A DNA stretch of 64,000 nucleotides, taken from Flavobacteriales bacterium. Its GTDB lineage: Bacteria; Bacteroidota; Bacteroidia; Flavobacteriales_F; PHOS-HE28. The DNA lies in assembly GCA_016788205.1 (NCBI GenBank), contig JAEUTA010000025.1:1-64000 (forward strand), given 5' to 3'. The position numbers were made by a program, and so were the translations under genes. Each line of letters starts with the position of its first letter. The stretch's first letter is position 1. Shown here piece after piece: positions 40,606-50,487 of this stretch. A model generated the notes under the pieces. It saw nothing but the letters and a program-made list of their open reading frames with translations, was not told the DNA's origin and did no database searches.

Positions 40606-42534
40606 ATGAGCGAACCGACGTATAACGAGGACAATATCCGATCCCTCGACTGGAAGGAACATATCCGCCTGCGGCCGGGCATGTACATCGGCAAACTGGG
40701 CGATGGGAGCAGTTACGATGACGGTATCTACATCCTGCTGAAGGAGGTACTTGACAACTGCATCGATGAGTTCGTGATGGGCCACGGCAAGAAGGTGGAC
40801 GTCAGCATCGAAGGCCCGCGTGTCACCATCCGCGACTACGGTCGGGGCGTGCCGCTGGGCAAGGTGATCGATGTGGTGAGCAAGATCAACACCGGCGCCA
40901 AGTACGACAGCAAGGCCTTCAAGAAGAGCGTGGGCTTGAACGGTGTGGGTACCAAGGCGGTGAACGCCCTGAGCAACTACTTCCGCATCGAGAGTGCGCG
41001 CGAAGGCGAGTTGAAGGTGGCCGAGTTCGACAAGGGTGTGCTGCGCAAGGACAACAAGCTGGTGAAGACCGAGGAGCCCAACGGCACCAAGGTGATCTTC
41101 GAGCCGGACGCGCAGATGTTCCACAACTACCAGTTCCGCGATCAACACATCGAGCGGTTGCTTTGGAACTACTGCTACCTGAACACCGGTCTCACCATCC
41201 ACTACAACGGCCAGAAGTTCCAGAGCAAGAACGGCCTCCTGGATCTGCTGGTCACCAAGATGGACGGCGATCCGCTGTATCCGATCATCCACCTGCGCGG
41301 TGATGACATCGAAGTGGCCATCACCCATGCCAACCACTACGGCGAAGAGTATTACAGCTTCGTGAACGGTCAACACACCACGCAAGGGGGCACGCACCAG
41401 GGCGCGTTCCGCGAAGCTGTGGCCAAGACCGTGCGCGATTTCTACAAGAAGGATTGGGAAGCCGGTGATGTGCGTACAGGCATCGTGGCGGCTGTCAGCG
41501 TGAAGGTGATCGAACCCGTGTTCGAGAGCCAGACCAAGACCAAGTTGGGTTCATTGGAGATCGAGCCCGGAGGACAGAGCATGCGTTCGTTCATCGGTGA
41601 CTTCATCGGTCGCGAACTGGACAACTACCTGCACAAGAACCCCGAGGTGGCCGAGGTGCTGCAACAGCGCATCCTCAGCAACGAACGTGAAAGGAAGGAG
41701 TTGAGCGGCATCCGCAAACTGGCGCGCGAACGTGCGAAAAAGGCCAGCCTGCACAACCGCAAGCTTCGCGATTGCCGCATCCACCTCAACGACCCGAAGA
41801 AGGACGATCGCAAGGAGCACACCACGCTCTTCATCACCGAAGGCGACAGCGCCAGCGGCAGCATCACCAAGAGCCGCGACGTGAACCTGCAGGCGGTATT
41901 CAGTCTGAAGGGGAAGCCCCTGAACTGCTATGGCCTGACGAAGAAGGTGGTGTACGAGAACGAGGAGTTCAACCTGGTGCAGGCCGCCCTCAACATCGAG
42001 GACGGCATGGAAGGTCTGCGCTACAACAAGATCGTGATCGCCACCGATGCCGACGTGGATGGCATGCACATCCGGTTGCTGTTGATGACCTTCTTCCTCC
42101 AGTTCTTCCCGGACCTGGTGAAGAACGATCACCTCTACATCCTGCAGACGCCGCTCTTCCGCGTGCGCAACAAGAAGGAGACGATCTACTGCTACAGCGA
42201 CGAGGAACGCCAGCGCGCTATCATCAAGCTGGGCAAGAGCGCCGAGATCACACGCTTCAAAGGATTGGGCGAGATCAGTCCCGATGAGTTCAAACACTTC
42301 ATCGGGGAGGACATCCGCCTAGAGCCGGTGATGATCACGAAGGATGCCGTGGTCCATGACCTTCTCGGCTTCTACATGGGCAAGAACACGCCGCAACGGC
42401 AGGATTTCATCATCGAGAACCTGAAGGTGGAGAAAGACCTGGTGGCGGAGAACGATATGAAGGCTGCCAAGGACGGGGCCATGATGGCCATCGCCCGCAA
42501 GCTGGCTGAGAACGAAGTAGAACTCGACGTATGA
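40606..42534 (+). CDS. parE: DNA topoisomerase IV subunit B (ParE)
   Basis: A 642-residue ATPase subunit of type IIA topoisomerase. GHKL ATP site: [13 protein letters not shown] (metal-binding Asn), [11 protein letters not shown] and [23 protein letters not shown] domain: [11 protein letters not shown] and [16 protein letters not shown]. The C-terminus with [13 protein letters not shown] is present. ParE rather than GyrB is indicated by the short length and by parC encoded three genes downstream on the same strand. It decatenates daughter chromosomes together with ParC. The start at MSEPTYN fits the family; the longer frame has no support. Confidence 0.92.
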   Translation: MSEPTYNEDNIRSLDWKEHIRLRPGMYIGKLGDGSSYDDGIYILLKEVLDNCIDEFVMGHGKKVDVSIEGPRVTIRDYGRGVPLGKVIDVVSKINTGAKYDSKAFKKSVGLNGVGTKAVNALSNYFRIESAREGELKVAEFDKGVLRKDNKLVKTEEPNGTKVIFEPDAQMFHNYQFRDQHIERLLWNYCYLNTGLTIHYNGQKFQSKNGLLDLLVTKMDGDPLYPIIHLRGDDIEVAITHANHYGEEYYSFVNGQHTTQGGTHQGAFREAVAKTVRDFYKKDWEAGDVRTGIVAAVSVKVIEPVFESQTKTKLGSLEIEPGGQSMRSFIGDFIGRELDNYLHKNPEVAEVLQQRILSNERERKELSGIRKLARERAKKASLHNRKLRDCRIHLNDPKKDDRKEHTTLFITEGDSASGSITKSRDVNLQAVFSLKGKPLNCYGLTKKVVYENEEFNLVQAALNIEDGMEGLRYNKIVIATDADVDGMHIRLLLMTFFLQFFPDLVKNDHLYILQTPLFRVRNKKETIYCYSDEERQRAIIKLGKSAEITRFKGLGEISPDEFKHFIGEDIRLEPVMITKDAVVHDLLGFYMGKNTPQRQDFIIENLKVEKDLVAENDMKAAKDGAMMAIARKLAENEVELDV

Positions 42535-42598
42535 TGCCGACAGAACGGGGAACGGTATGAACGGGGCCATGGAGTGGAGCACAAGGGGAGAAGCGTTG

Positions 42599-43333
42599 AT
42601 GCACCTTCGGAGCATGAAATCCATCGCTCTTGGCCTAGCGCTATGGCTCGCACCGTGGATAGCGACCACCGCACAGCAGACCGGCATTCTGCGTTTCGTC
42701 GTCGACCCCGGCCACGATTTCTCGTTCATCGTGGACAAGACCCATCGCCTGCAACAGCGGGAGATCACGTTGACCGAGGGGCTGCATCACTTTTCGGTGT
42801 GGGCACCCACCCGTTCCATCGTTGATACTTCCGTTTTCGTGGTGGCCGGTCACACGTCGGATCTGGTGATGAAGCTGCCGTTGAGCAGCGAGTTCGTCGC
42901 CTACCGGAAGGAACTCTCGGCGTACCAGGTCCGCAAACGATGGACCATCGCCGCACCGCTGATCGCCTTGGCGGGCAGCCTCACGTGGACGGGTATCGCC
43001 TGGGGCAAGTACGCCGATGCGAAGGACGTTCTGGAGGCTGACCGCGTCAACTATGCCATCAACGTGGACCCTGCTGCCATCGCCGCACTGAAGAGCAGTA
43101 CCATCCCGTTGCACAACGATGAGCTGAAACAGGCGCGCACCAAATTGATGGCGGCGACAGGACTCAGCGTAGCCAGCGCTGTCGCCACCTACCTGCTGGC
43201 CAAGCGTACTTCCACCTGGCAGGTCCCCCTGTTCGAGGACGAGCAGAAAGTGAAGTTTGACGGCATGGCTTGGGTCCCCGACCCGCATGGCAATGTCTTC
43301 ATGGCCGGTCTTATCATCAACCTCACCCGATGA
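42599..43333 (+). CDS. Exported PEGA-like membrane-anchored protein
   Basis: A 244-residue protein with signal peptide ending at IATTAQ. Residues about 25-95 look like a PEGA-type beta-sandwich (ILRFVVDPGHDFSFIVD, ITLTEGLHHFSVWAP). Two later hydrophobic segments (about 115-135, IAAPLIALAGSLTWTGIAWG, and 180-200, LMAATGLSVASAVATYLLA) may be membrane helices. Function unknown. It sits between parE and parC and overlaps the next gene by 4 bases (ATGA). The start could also be the ATG five codons later, at MKSIAL. Confidence 0.65.
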   Translation: MHLRSMKSIALGLALWLAPWIATTAQQTGILRFVVDPGHDFSFIVDKTHRLQQREITLTEGLHHFSVWAPTRSIVDTSVFVVAGHTSDLVMKLPLSSEFVAYRKELSAYQVRKRWTIAAPLIALAGSLTWTGIAWGKYADAKDVLEADRVNYAINVDPAAIAALKSSTIPLHNDELKQARTKLMAATGLSVASAVATYLLAKRTSTWQVPLFEDEQKVKFDGMAWVPDPHGNVFMAGLIINLTR

Positions 43334-43749
43334 TCAACGGAAGAGCTTTTCTCGCGCTGGGCATCGCCGTCTCGTTCATGGCCTGCAAGAAGGACGGCAT
43401 CGAGGTGGCCGACCTCACCAGCAATCCGTTCGATGCGGATTACGAGGGCACGGCCGTCTTCACGCATGAAGATGATACCACCACCGTGGAGAGCGTTGGT
43501 GGTGCGCCCATGCGCGTGCTGACCGTGGAAGTGAGGGTCCATGAGGAACTCTTCGGTAGGCCCACCACATACCAAGTACAGGCAGGAGCACCGGTGAACG
43601 AAATGATCCCATCGAACGATGTGGAGAACGGGATACTCCGACTCCGCATATTGAACACCACACCGGGTCAGCAGTATTGCACGCAGCTGCGCCTGGGGAA
43701 CAGTGGAGCTTACGGAGCCAGCAACACCGTATGCGCCACGGCGGAATAG
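43330..43749 (+). CDS. Small lipoprotein of unknown function
   Basis: A 139-residue predicted lipoprotein: lipobox SFMAC with cysteine at residue 19 followed by KKDG, then a beta-rich domain of about 115 residues with two cysteines near the end (QQYCTQL, NTVCATAE). It overlaps the preceding gene by 4 bases and ends 7 bases before parC, so it belongs to the same transcript. No family recognised. Confidence 0.72.
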   Translation: MINGRAFLALGIAVSFMACKKDGIEVADLTSNPFDADYEGTAVFTHEDDTTTVESVGGAPMRVLTVEVRVHEELFGRPTTYQVQAGAPVNEMIPSNDVENGILRLRILNTTPGQQYCTQLRLGNSGAYGASNTVCATAE

Positions 43750-43756
43750 AACGGAA

Positions 43757-46498
43757 ATGAGCGACGAGATAGAGAACAACGAACAGGCTTCGGAGAACGA
43801 AGCAGCAGGGAAGGGAGTGCCGGGCGCTACGGGTGCGGGCACCTTCAGTGTGAGCGGCATGTACAAGGATTGGTTCCTGGATTATGCCAGCTATGTGATC
43901 CTGGAACGGGCCGTACCAGCGTTGTACGACGGCCTGAAGCCGGTGCAGCGCCGCATCCTGCACAGCATGAAGGACCTTGACGATGGTCGCTACAACAAGG
44001 TGGCGAATATCATCGGTCACACCATGCAGTACCACCCGCATGGCGATGCCAGCATCGGTGATGCGTTGGTGCAGATCGGGCAGAAGGACCTGCTGATAGA
44101 CTGCCAGGGCAACTGGGGTAACACCCTTACGGGAGACAGTGCAGCGGCACCGCGTTACATCGAGGCGCGCCTCAGCAAGTTCGCGTTGGACGTCGTGTTC
44201 AACCCGAAGACCACCGAGTGGCAGCTGAGCTACGATGGGCGTAACAAGGAGCCGGTATTCCTGCCGGTTAAGTTCCCCTTGTTGCTCGCGCAAGGAGGGG
44301 AGGGCATCGCCGTAGGACTCTCCTGCAAGGTGTTACCACACAACTTCAACGAGCTCATCGACGCCAGCATCGCCGTCCTGCGCAAGCGTTCGTTCGAACT
44401 GTTCCCGGACTTCCCCACCGCCGGTCTGGTGGATGTGACCAATTACAACCAAGGTGAGCGCGGCGGGCGCATCCGTTCCAGGGCGAGGATCCGCAAAGAG
44501 GACAACAAGACGTTGGTCATCACGGAGATCCCTTTCGGTACCACCACCACATCGCTCATCGAGAGCATCGTGAAGGCCAATGAGAAGGGCAAAATCAAGG
44601 TGCGGCATATCGAGGACAACACCGCCGAGAACGCCGAGATCCTGATCCACCTGGCGGCAGGTGTCTCCCCGGACAACACCATCGACGCGCTCTTTGCGTT
44701 CACCGATTGCGAAGTGAGCATCGCTCCCAACGCGGTCGTCATCGAGAACGACAAGCCCCGCTTCGTCGGTGTGCACGAACTGCTGCGGATCAGCACGGAC
44801 AACACGCTGCGTCTGCTCGACCTTGAATTGAAGATCAAGCAGAAGGAGCTGGAGGAGCAGTGGCATTTCGCTTCGCTGGAGAAGATCTTCATCGAGAAGA
44901 AAGTCTATCGCAAGATCGAAGAAGCCGAGACCTGGGAACAGGTGATCGCGTTCATCGACAAAGGCCTCAAACCTTACGTGCAGGAGTTGAAGCGTCCCGT
45001 GACGGAGGATGATATCGTGCGCCTAACGGAGATCAAGATCAAGCGGATCTCCAAGTTCGACAGCTTCAAGGCGGACGAGCACATCAAGCAGTTGGACGAA
45101 CAACTCGGTGAGGTGAAGCGCAAGCTCGCCCACCTCGTGGATCATGCCGTGGACTACTTCAAGGAGCTGAAGAAGAAGTATGGTGGAGGACGCGACCGGA
45201 AGACAGAGATACGTCCGTTCGACACGATCGTGGCCACCAAGGTCGCCGTGGCGAACAAGAAACTCTATATCGATCGCGACGAGGGCTTCATGGGCTGGAG
45301 CCTGCGCAACAACGAGTTCGTGACCGAATGCTCGGAGATCGATGACATCATCGTTTTCCGTCGCAGTGGATCCATGATGGTGACCAAGGTGGCGGACAAG
45401 AAGTTCGTTGGTAAGGGTGTCATCCACGTAGACGTATTCAAGAAGGGTGACGAACGCACCATTTACCACCTCATCTACCAGGACGGCACCAAAGGGGCTT
45501 ACTTCATGAAGCGTTTCGCCGTGACGGGGATAACGCGCGACAAGGAGTACGACCTCACCAATGGCACCGCGGGCAGCAACATCGAGTACTTCACCGCCAA
45601 CGCCGATGGTGCCGCAGAAGTGGTACAGGTCTCCCTTCGCCCGCGCCCGAGCCTGCGCAAGACGAAGTTCGATGTCGACTTCGCCCAGCTGAGCGTGAAG
45701 GGCCGCAGCAGCAAAGGCAATCTGCTCACCCGCTACATCATCCAGAAAGTGGTGCAGAAGGAGCGCGGCGGAAGCACCTTGGGGGCCATCCCCATCTGGT
45801 TCGATGAGACGGTGCGCCGCCTGAACGATACCGGACATGGTCGATACCTCGGTCGTTTCAAGGGTGAGGACAAGATCCTCGCGATCACCCGCAGCGGCAA
45901 CTACCATCTCTATCCATTCGCCCTCAGCACGCACTTCCCTGATGATGCCCTCACCGTGGTGAAATGGGATCCGCATATGACGGTAAGCGCCGTGTATTGG
46001 GAAGGGGAGAAGGAACAATACCAAGTGAAGCGTTTCTTGATAGAGGCAGCGAAGGACCCGGTCAACTTCATCACCGAACATGCCAACAGCAAGCTCATCC
46101 TCCACAGCCTGCTACCGCATCCAAGAGTGAAGGTCACCTACGACAAGCGCAGTACCGATCGCGCGGACGAAGAGGTGGACATGGAGACGTTCATCGCGGT
46201 GAAGGGGGTGAAAGCCCTCGGCAACCGCCTCACCACCCATAAGGTGAAGGAGTTGCTGTTGATGGACGATGTCTACGTGGCCATGACACCCGAACTCGAA
46301 GAGACCCAGAACATGTTGATCACCGAGGAGGAGATCGGCAACCTGGACGCTCCGGAAGAGGAAGACTTGGAGGAAAGCCCGGTGAAGCGTCTGAAACGCG
46401 AACAAGCCGCTGCCGAGATCGAGGAAGAAGAGCGCCACCCGGATGATCCGCTGATCGGGAAAAGCCCGGGAAAGCAGATCAAGTTGGGTTTGGATTAA
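43757..46498 (+). CDS. parC: DNA topoisomerase IV subunit A (ParC)
   Basis: A 913-residue DNA-cleaving subunit. Motifs: SYVILERAVPALYDGLKPVQ and RRILHSM near 45-72, YHPHGDASIGDALV near 92-105, and the active-site tyrosine 134 in SAAAPRYIEARLS. The winged-helix/tower region and a long coiled coil (about 380-480) follow, then a C-terminal beta-pinwheel with blades beginning VSLRPRPSLRKTKF; the GyrA-box is not visible, in line with ParC. The acidic tail (LITEEEIGNLDAPEEEDL) is unusual in length. Starts 7 bases after a lipoprotein gene in the parE-parC cluster. Confidence 0.92.
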   Translation: MSDEIENNEQASENEAAGKGVPGATGAGTFSVSGMYKDWFLDYASYVILERAVPALYDGLKPVQRRILHSMKDLDDGRYNKVANIIGHTMQYHPHGDASIGDALVQIGQKDLLIDCQGNWGNTLTGDSAAAPRYIEARLSKFALDVVFNPKTTEWQLSYDGRNKEPVFLPVKFPLLLAQGGEGIAVGLSCKVLPHNFNELIDASIAVLRKRSFELFPDFPTAGLVDVTNYNQGERGGRIRSRARIRKEDNKTLVITEIPFGTTTTSLIESIVKANEKGKIKVRHIEDNTAENAEILIHLAAGVSPDNTIDALFAFTDCEVSIAPNAVVIENDKPRFVGVHELLRISTDNTLRLLDLELKIKQKELEEQWHFASLEKIFIEKKVYRKIEEAETWEQVIAFIDKGLKPYVQELKRPVTEDDIVRLTEIKIKRISKFDSFKADEHIKQLDEQLGEVKRKLAHLVDHAVDYFKELKKKYGGGRDRKTEIRPFDTIVATKVAVANKKLYIDRDEGFMGWSLRNNEFVTECSEIDDIIVFRRSGSMMVTKVADKKFVGKGVIHVDVFKKGDERTIYHLIYQDGTKGAYFMKRFAVTGITRDKEYDLTNGTAGSNIEYFTANADGAAEVVQVSLRPRPSLRKTKFDVDFAQLSVKGRSSKGNLLTRYIIQKVVQKERGGSTLGAIPIWFDETVRRLNDTGHGRYLGRFKGEDKILAITRSGNYHLYPFALSTHFPDDALTVVKWDPHMTVSAVYWEGEKEQYQVKRFLIEAAKDPVNFITEHANSKLILHSLLPHPRVKVTYDKRSTDRADEEVDMETFIAVKGVKALGNRLTTHKVKELLLMDDVYVAMTPELEETQNMLITEEEIGNLDAPEEEDLEESPVKRLKREQAAAEIEEEERHPDDPLIGKSPGKQIKLGLD

Positions 46499-46511
46499 CA
46501 GGGATACGGAT

Positions 46512-46547
46512 ATGAAAAGAGGGAGCGATGCCGCTCCCTCTTTTCAT
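46512..46547 (+). terminator. 16-bp hairpin terminator after parC
   Basis: ATGAAAAGAGGGAGCG, loop ATGC, CGCTCCCTCTTTTCAT, starting 13 bases after the parC stop. The A/T-rich outer arms make it a bidirectional terminator for the converging T9SS gene too. Confidence 0.85.
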
Positions 46548-46613
46548 TGTTTGATGGTCGAAGACCTGATCCCTTCAAGTGCCATCCGAACGGATGAGCG
46601 CAGCGGAAGACGA

Positions 46614-49388
46614 TCACTCCGCCTTCACGGCGCGAAGCACTTGCAGTGCATCGTCATAGGCCACTTGCACATGGTAAACGCCCGTGGCCTCTACGCCAAG
46701 ATCGAGGTCTATGCGTGTACCGTTGCTTCCCGTGACATTCCGCGAGCGTACGACCCGCCCTGTGGCGTCCAGGACCACGATACGAGCAGTACCCGAACGT
46801 CCAAGGACCAGGGTCGATCTTTCATGGAAGGGGTTGGGAGCGAGTGTAGCGTCCATCACGCTCAACTCCTCCACACCGGCGCAAACTTCAACGACCAGTT
46901 CAGTTGATGCGGAGCCCGGACAGGCGTCGGCCGGAGACACGGCCAGCGTAACGCTCCAGGTGCCAACGCCAAGTTGTGCCGGATCCACGAGGACGGAAGA
47001 GCCCTCTCCCGTCACCGCACCGCTCCATGTTCCCGGTGCCGAGCCGAACAATTCGAACGGTTGATGTTCCACACAGATGTGCGCTGGCGTACTGATGGAC
47101 ACTTCAGTTGGTGCAGCGATAGTGGCGAACAGTTCGCTGTTGGATACCACGCATCCACGCGGGTCGGTGTAGCTGTAGCGCACGTTAACCGCACCAACGC
47201 TGGCAGAAGCGACGTCCAATACGCCCTCTGCGGAGAGCGGTGCATCCCACACGCCACCTGCCGGAAGTGCGGTGAAGACGCAGGGAGCTTCTCCGGAACA
47301 GAAGTTGAGGTCATCCGCCGTCCAACTCACCTGTGTTGCATCGAGCAGTTCGATGGTGGTGGTACGCTGCGCCGAGCAGCCCTCGGCACTGGTCGCGGTG
47401 TAGAGCAGTTCGTGCACACCGGAACCTGCTACCGTTGGATCCAGCGAACCATTGAGCACGCCATCGCCGCTCCATGCACCACCTTCGGGAGCTGCGCCCG
47501 ACAATGTGATGAGGTCGCCGGTAGCGCAGTAGGCCGCCAGCGGCTCCAGTGTGATCTCCGGTGTAGCGCCGACCACCACCAGCAGGGTATCGCTGTTGCG
47601 GCATTGATTGGGTCCGAAGGGCTCCGCCGTGAGCACGATCTCATAGGTACCGGCTCCGATGGAGGGGTCGAACTGGGTGCTCGTCGGTGTGGATCCGCTC
47701 ACCGGACCGCTCCAGTTCACATTGAACGGCGGAGCTGCCAAGGCCGTGATGGTCTGCACCTCGTCCTCCGCACAGAAGGGCCCTGCCACGGCGATGCTTG
47801 CAGGTAGGCTATTCCACCGTTGGATGGGCCCTTGCACGTTCGCGCAGGTCGTGCCGGTACCGTCGGTGTACTGACAAACGATGTACCCCCCGTTCCACGA
47901 TGCAGGGTTCACCACGTTGCTGCCGTCCATGCCGAACCACTCCACACTGTTGGCCGGTTCGGAATGAAGGGCGAACGGAGCGTCAGCAGAACACACCACG
48001 GTAGGGATCAGGGTGGTGATCACCGGCTCCTGCATCACGTGTATGCTCTGGGTGGCGCCCATGGGGCATCCGTCCTGCGCGTACACGGCGTGCACAGCGT
48101 CAAGGTCCATCGTACCCGCCAGGTTGGACCGGAACAGGAGATCATTGTCGATCTGTTCACCGTACCAACGTCCGCCGGTCGGAACGGCATCGGGAAGCGC
48201 TACGGCAGGACCGCTGAGACAAAGCGTATCGATCGGTTGCAGTTCGATCTCTTCGGTGGTCGGCAACACGGTATTGGTGAAAAGCGAGATGCCGTTCTGC
48301 GTGGACATCAAGACGTCGCCTTTCCCGTCGCCGTTGATATCGGCGAAGAGCAGGTCGGTACCGCGCGGAAGTGCGGTCAGGTCATTGCTGTATGGAAGGC
48401 CATGCAACTCCGGCAGGTAACTGTTCCATCGCACCGGAAGTGATGGGTTGGCGGGTACGTAGACCAACGCCGCACCGATGCCACAGGGCGAAGGTCCGAA
48501 CATGCCACTGCCACTGGTGAACCAGGTCTCGATCACGTTCTCCTCGAAGGCCAGCACGCCGCCTTCGTTAAGGTCGTTCCGAAGCCAATGCACGGCAGGG
48601 CTGCGGCTTTCGGCAAGGTCCAGGTCACCGTCACCATCCACATCGATGATCTGTGGGGCCCGGTACACGTAACCGAGCGGTCCGGCCGGGATGGGCAGTT
48701 CCTCCGCTGGCCAGTCGCTCGCGTCGCCGTTGGTATTGCGCAACAGGATGATGGCATCGTTCTCACCGCGCAGCACGATATCCATACCGCCCAGAAGGTC
48801 CATATCCCCGATCGCGATGGCGTTGGAGGCCTCTCCACTATGAAGGCCGGTGAATAGCTGCGCAGTATCGAAGCCCGTGCCATTTCCGCGAAGCACTACG
48901 ATGCCGGGACCTTCGGTTCCCAGGACGGTGGCGACGATATCCAGCATGCCATCACCACTCACGTCGGATAGCGTGAACGTGCCCGGAGAGAAGGGAAGCG
49001 CGACCGGGTCACCGTTCACGAAGCTGCCAGTACCGTCATTCAGCATGACCCTGACCTCGGCATCGTCATCGGAGGTGAAAAGGATGTCGATGTCGAGGTC
49101 GCCGTCCATATCGGCGAGTACGCTTTGACGGCAATCCCCGCCGACATCATCGATATCCATGGCGGCGCTGAACGTGCCGTTGCCATCCGTGTTGGCGAAC
49201 CACTTGAGATGGTGGCCTTCGATCAACGCGAACAGGTCCTTGTCGTCATCGCCATCCAGGTCCGCTGCCTGCATGCGCGCAGGGCCGGGGAACGGGTGTA
49301 TCACCTGCTCGGTGCTGAACTGGGCTTGAACAGCGATACCGAGGGCGAGGGAAGTGAGGGAAAGCGGAAGGCGTAGCCGTAGGACCAT
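46614..49388 (-). CDS. FG-GAP/VCBS-repeat protein, T9SS-exported
   Basis: A 924-residue secreted protein. Signal peptide ends at IAVQAQ. The N-terminal 380 residues form an integrin-like beta-propeller with calcium loops of the FG-GAP/VCBS type (DLDGDDDKDL, DMDGDLDIDIL, DVSGDGMLDIV, DVDGDGDLDL, DINGDGKGDVL). A series of Ig-like segments of the GGxWxG kind follows (about 395-840, for example GAAPEGGAWSGDGVLNG). The end (LAPNPFHERSTLVLG to TGVYHVQVAYD) is a T9SS type A sorting domain. No catalytic site; adhesion or ligand binding is likely. Confidence 0.9.
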   Translation of the reverse strand: MVLRLRLPLSLTSLALGIAVQAQFSTEQVIHPFPGPARMQAADLDGDDDKDLFALIEGHHLKWFANTDGNGTFSAAMDIDDVGGDCRQSVLADMDGDLDIDILFTSDDDAEVRVMLNDGTGSFVNGDPVALPFSPGTFTLSDVSGDGMLDIVATVLGTEGPGIVVLRGNGTGFDTAQLFTGLHSGEASNAIAIGDMDLLGGMDIVLRGENDAIILLRNTNGDASDWPAEELPIPAGPLGYVYRAPQIIDVDGDGDLDLAESRSPAVHWLRNDLNEGGVLAFEENVIETWFTSGSGMFGPSPCGIGAALVYVPANPSLPVRWNSYLPELHGLPYSNDLTALPRGTDLLFADINGDGKGDVLMSTQNGISLFTNTVLPTTEEIELQPIDTLCLSGPAVALPDAVPTGGRWYGEQIDNDLLFRSNLAGTMDLDAVHAVYAQDGCPMGATQSIHVMQEPVITTLIPTVVCSADAPFALHSEPANSVEWFGMDGSNVVNPASWNGGYIVCQYTDGTGTTCANVQGPIQRWNSLPASIAVAGPFCAEDEVQTITALAAPPFNVNWSGPVSGSTPTSTQFDPSIGAGTYEIVLTAEPFGPNQCRNSDTLLVVVGATPEITLEPLAAYCATGDLITLSGAAPEGGAWSGDGVLNGSLDPTVAGSGVHELLYTATSAEGCSAQRTTTIELLDATQVSWTADDLNFCSGEAPCVFTALPAGGVWDAPLSAEGVLDVASASVGAVNVRYSYTDPRGCVVSNSELFATIAAPTEVSISTPAHICVEHQPFELFGSAPGTWSGAVTGEGSSVLVDPAQLGVGTWSVTLAVSPADACPGSASTELVVEVCAGVEELSVMDATLAPNPFHERSTLVLGRSGTARIVVLDATGRVVRSRNVTGSNGTRIDLDLGVEATGVYHVQVAYDDALQVLRAVKAE

Positions 49389-49418
49389 GGGCGTGAACGA
49401 CCCGTCCGGGCCGAAGCA

Positions 49419-49426
49419 CGAAAGTA
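49419..49426 (-). promoter_or_regulatory. Putative -7 box TACTTTCG
   Basis: Minus-strand TACTTTCG, 30 bases before the ATG of the FG-GAP protein; identical to the box of the T9SS protein gene at 751. Confidence 0.4.
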
Positions 49427-49498
49427 CAGCGCCTCAGAGGGGTTGGCGGGGTGTGTTATCAACCGTTCGCCGTGACCATTCCGGGCGTATCGGTGGTC

Positions 49499-50290
49499 TT
49501 ACGCACAGAGAACGGGTATACGTGCCGTATTGGCCAGGAGTCGTTCCTTCTCCGCGTCGGCGATGTAGCGGTATTCATCGGAGGCGTGGGACATGATGGC
49601 GATGGCTCCTGCTCCCACGCGCTCGGCATAGCGTATGGTTGGCTCCGCGAAGCCGATGCTGAAGGACGTGCTCGGTTCGTTCACTTCTTCGTGGCGTACG
49701 CCCGCTTCTGTCAAGCGGCCCAGCATTTTGCCTTTGTTGGCCATCAACTCAGGCGAAGGGGATTCACCGGGGCGGATCAACTGGTACACATGCACATCGG
49801 CCGCGAATACCGTGGCGAGGGCGATCACCATGTCCAACAAACGGTCGATGTCGGAGTGGGCCGCCACAGGCAGGATGATGCGCCGTAGAAGGGTGTCCAG
49901 GTCCAGTCCATCTTGCACCACCAAAGAAGGAATGGCTGCATGACGAACGAGCTTCAGGATGTCCGCTCCGAAGAGGTTCTGTCGCAAGCCGTGAGGTCCA
50001 TGTGTGGCGAGCACGAGCAGGGAATGCCCTTGCCCGGACTCCTCAGCGATCCGTTTCATGAAATCGCCATCCAGCAATTTGTGCTCTACACGGCCCGAGG
50101 CTTCGCCGCGCACGACTTGGTCGTTCATGGCGGCCAGCACCCCATCACGGTCACGCTGCTCGCTTCGGTTGAGCACATGCAACAGGGTCACCCGTGTTTT
50201 CGCCCGATCGGCGATGGTTATCGCGGCGCGTACGGCCTGGTCGGAGGTCGGGGTAAGGTCCGTGGCGCAAAGGATGTCCTTCTGAAGCAT
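49499..50290 (-). CDS. Universal stress protein, tandem UspA domains
   Basis: A 263-residue cytoplasmic protein with two UspA-like domains (about 1-130 and 135-263). The first begins ILCATDLTPTSDQAVRAAI and contains LLVLATHGPHGLRQNLFG, close to the GxxG-9x-G(S/T) nucleotide loop; the second begins RIILPVAAHSDIDRLLDMV and ends AIAIMSHASDEY...LLANTARIPVLC with a degenerate loop, so only one domain may bind ATP. Precise role unknown; such proteins respond to starvation or redox stress. Confidence 0.85.
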   Translation of the reverse strand: MLQKDILCATDLTPTSDQAVRAAITIADRAKTRVTLLHVLNRSEQRDRDGVLAAMNDQVVRGEASGRVEHKLLDGDFMKRIAEESGQGHSLLVLATHGPHGLRQNLFGADILKLVRHAAIPSLVVQDGLDLDTLLRRIILPVAAHSDIDRLLDMVIALATVFAADVHVYQLIRPGESPSPELMANKGKMLGRLTEAGVRHEEVNEPSTSFSIGFAEPTIRYAERVGAGAIAIMSHASDEYRYIADAEKERLLANTARIPVLCA

Positions 50291-50309
50291 GGCGTTGGGC
50301 TAGGCTCGG

Positions 50310-50317
50310 CGAATGTA
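50310..50317 (-). promoter_or_regulatory. Putative -7 box TACATTCG
   Basis: Minus-strand TACATTCG, 19 bases before the universal stress protein ATG; same sequence as the box before the acyltransferase gene at 17791. Confidence 0.4.
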
Positions 50318-50487
50318 TCGGGAGAGCACGGCATTCCCGCATATCAGTGCTTGTAATGCTTGCCGTAGGTCCAAAACCTACAGCGACTTGAGGGGCCGAG
50401 CAAGCTTTCCCACTTACGCCTGATAAATGGTATGGTTCGAACGAGCATGGGAAGCCTTGCGTACGGGTGCGTATCTACCTTGCGGAC

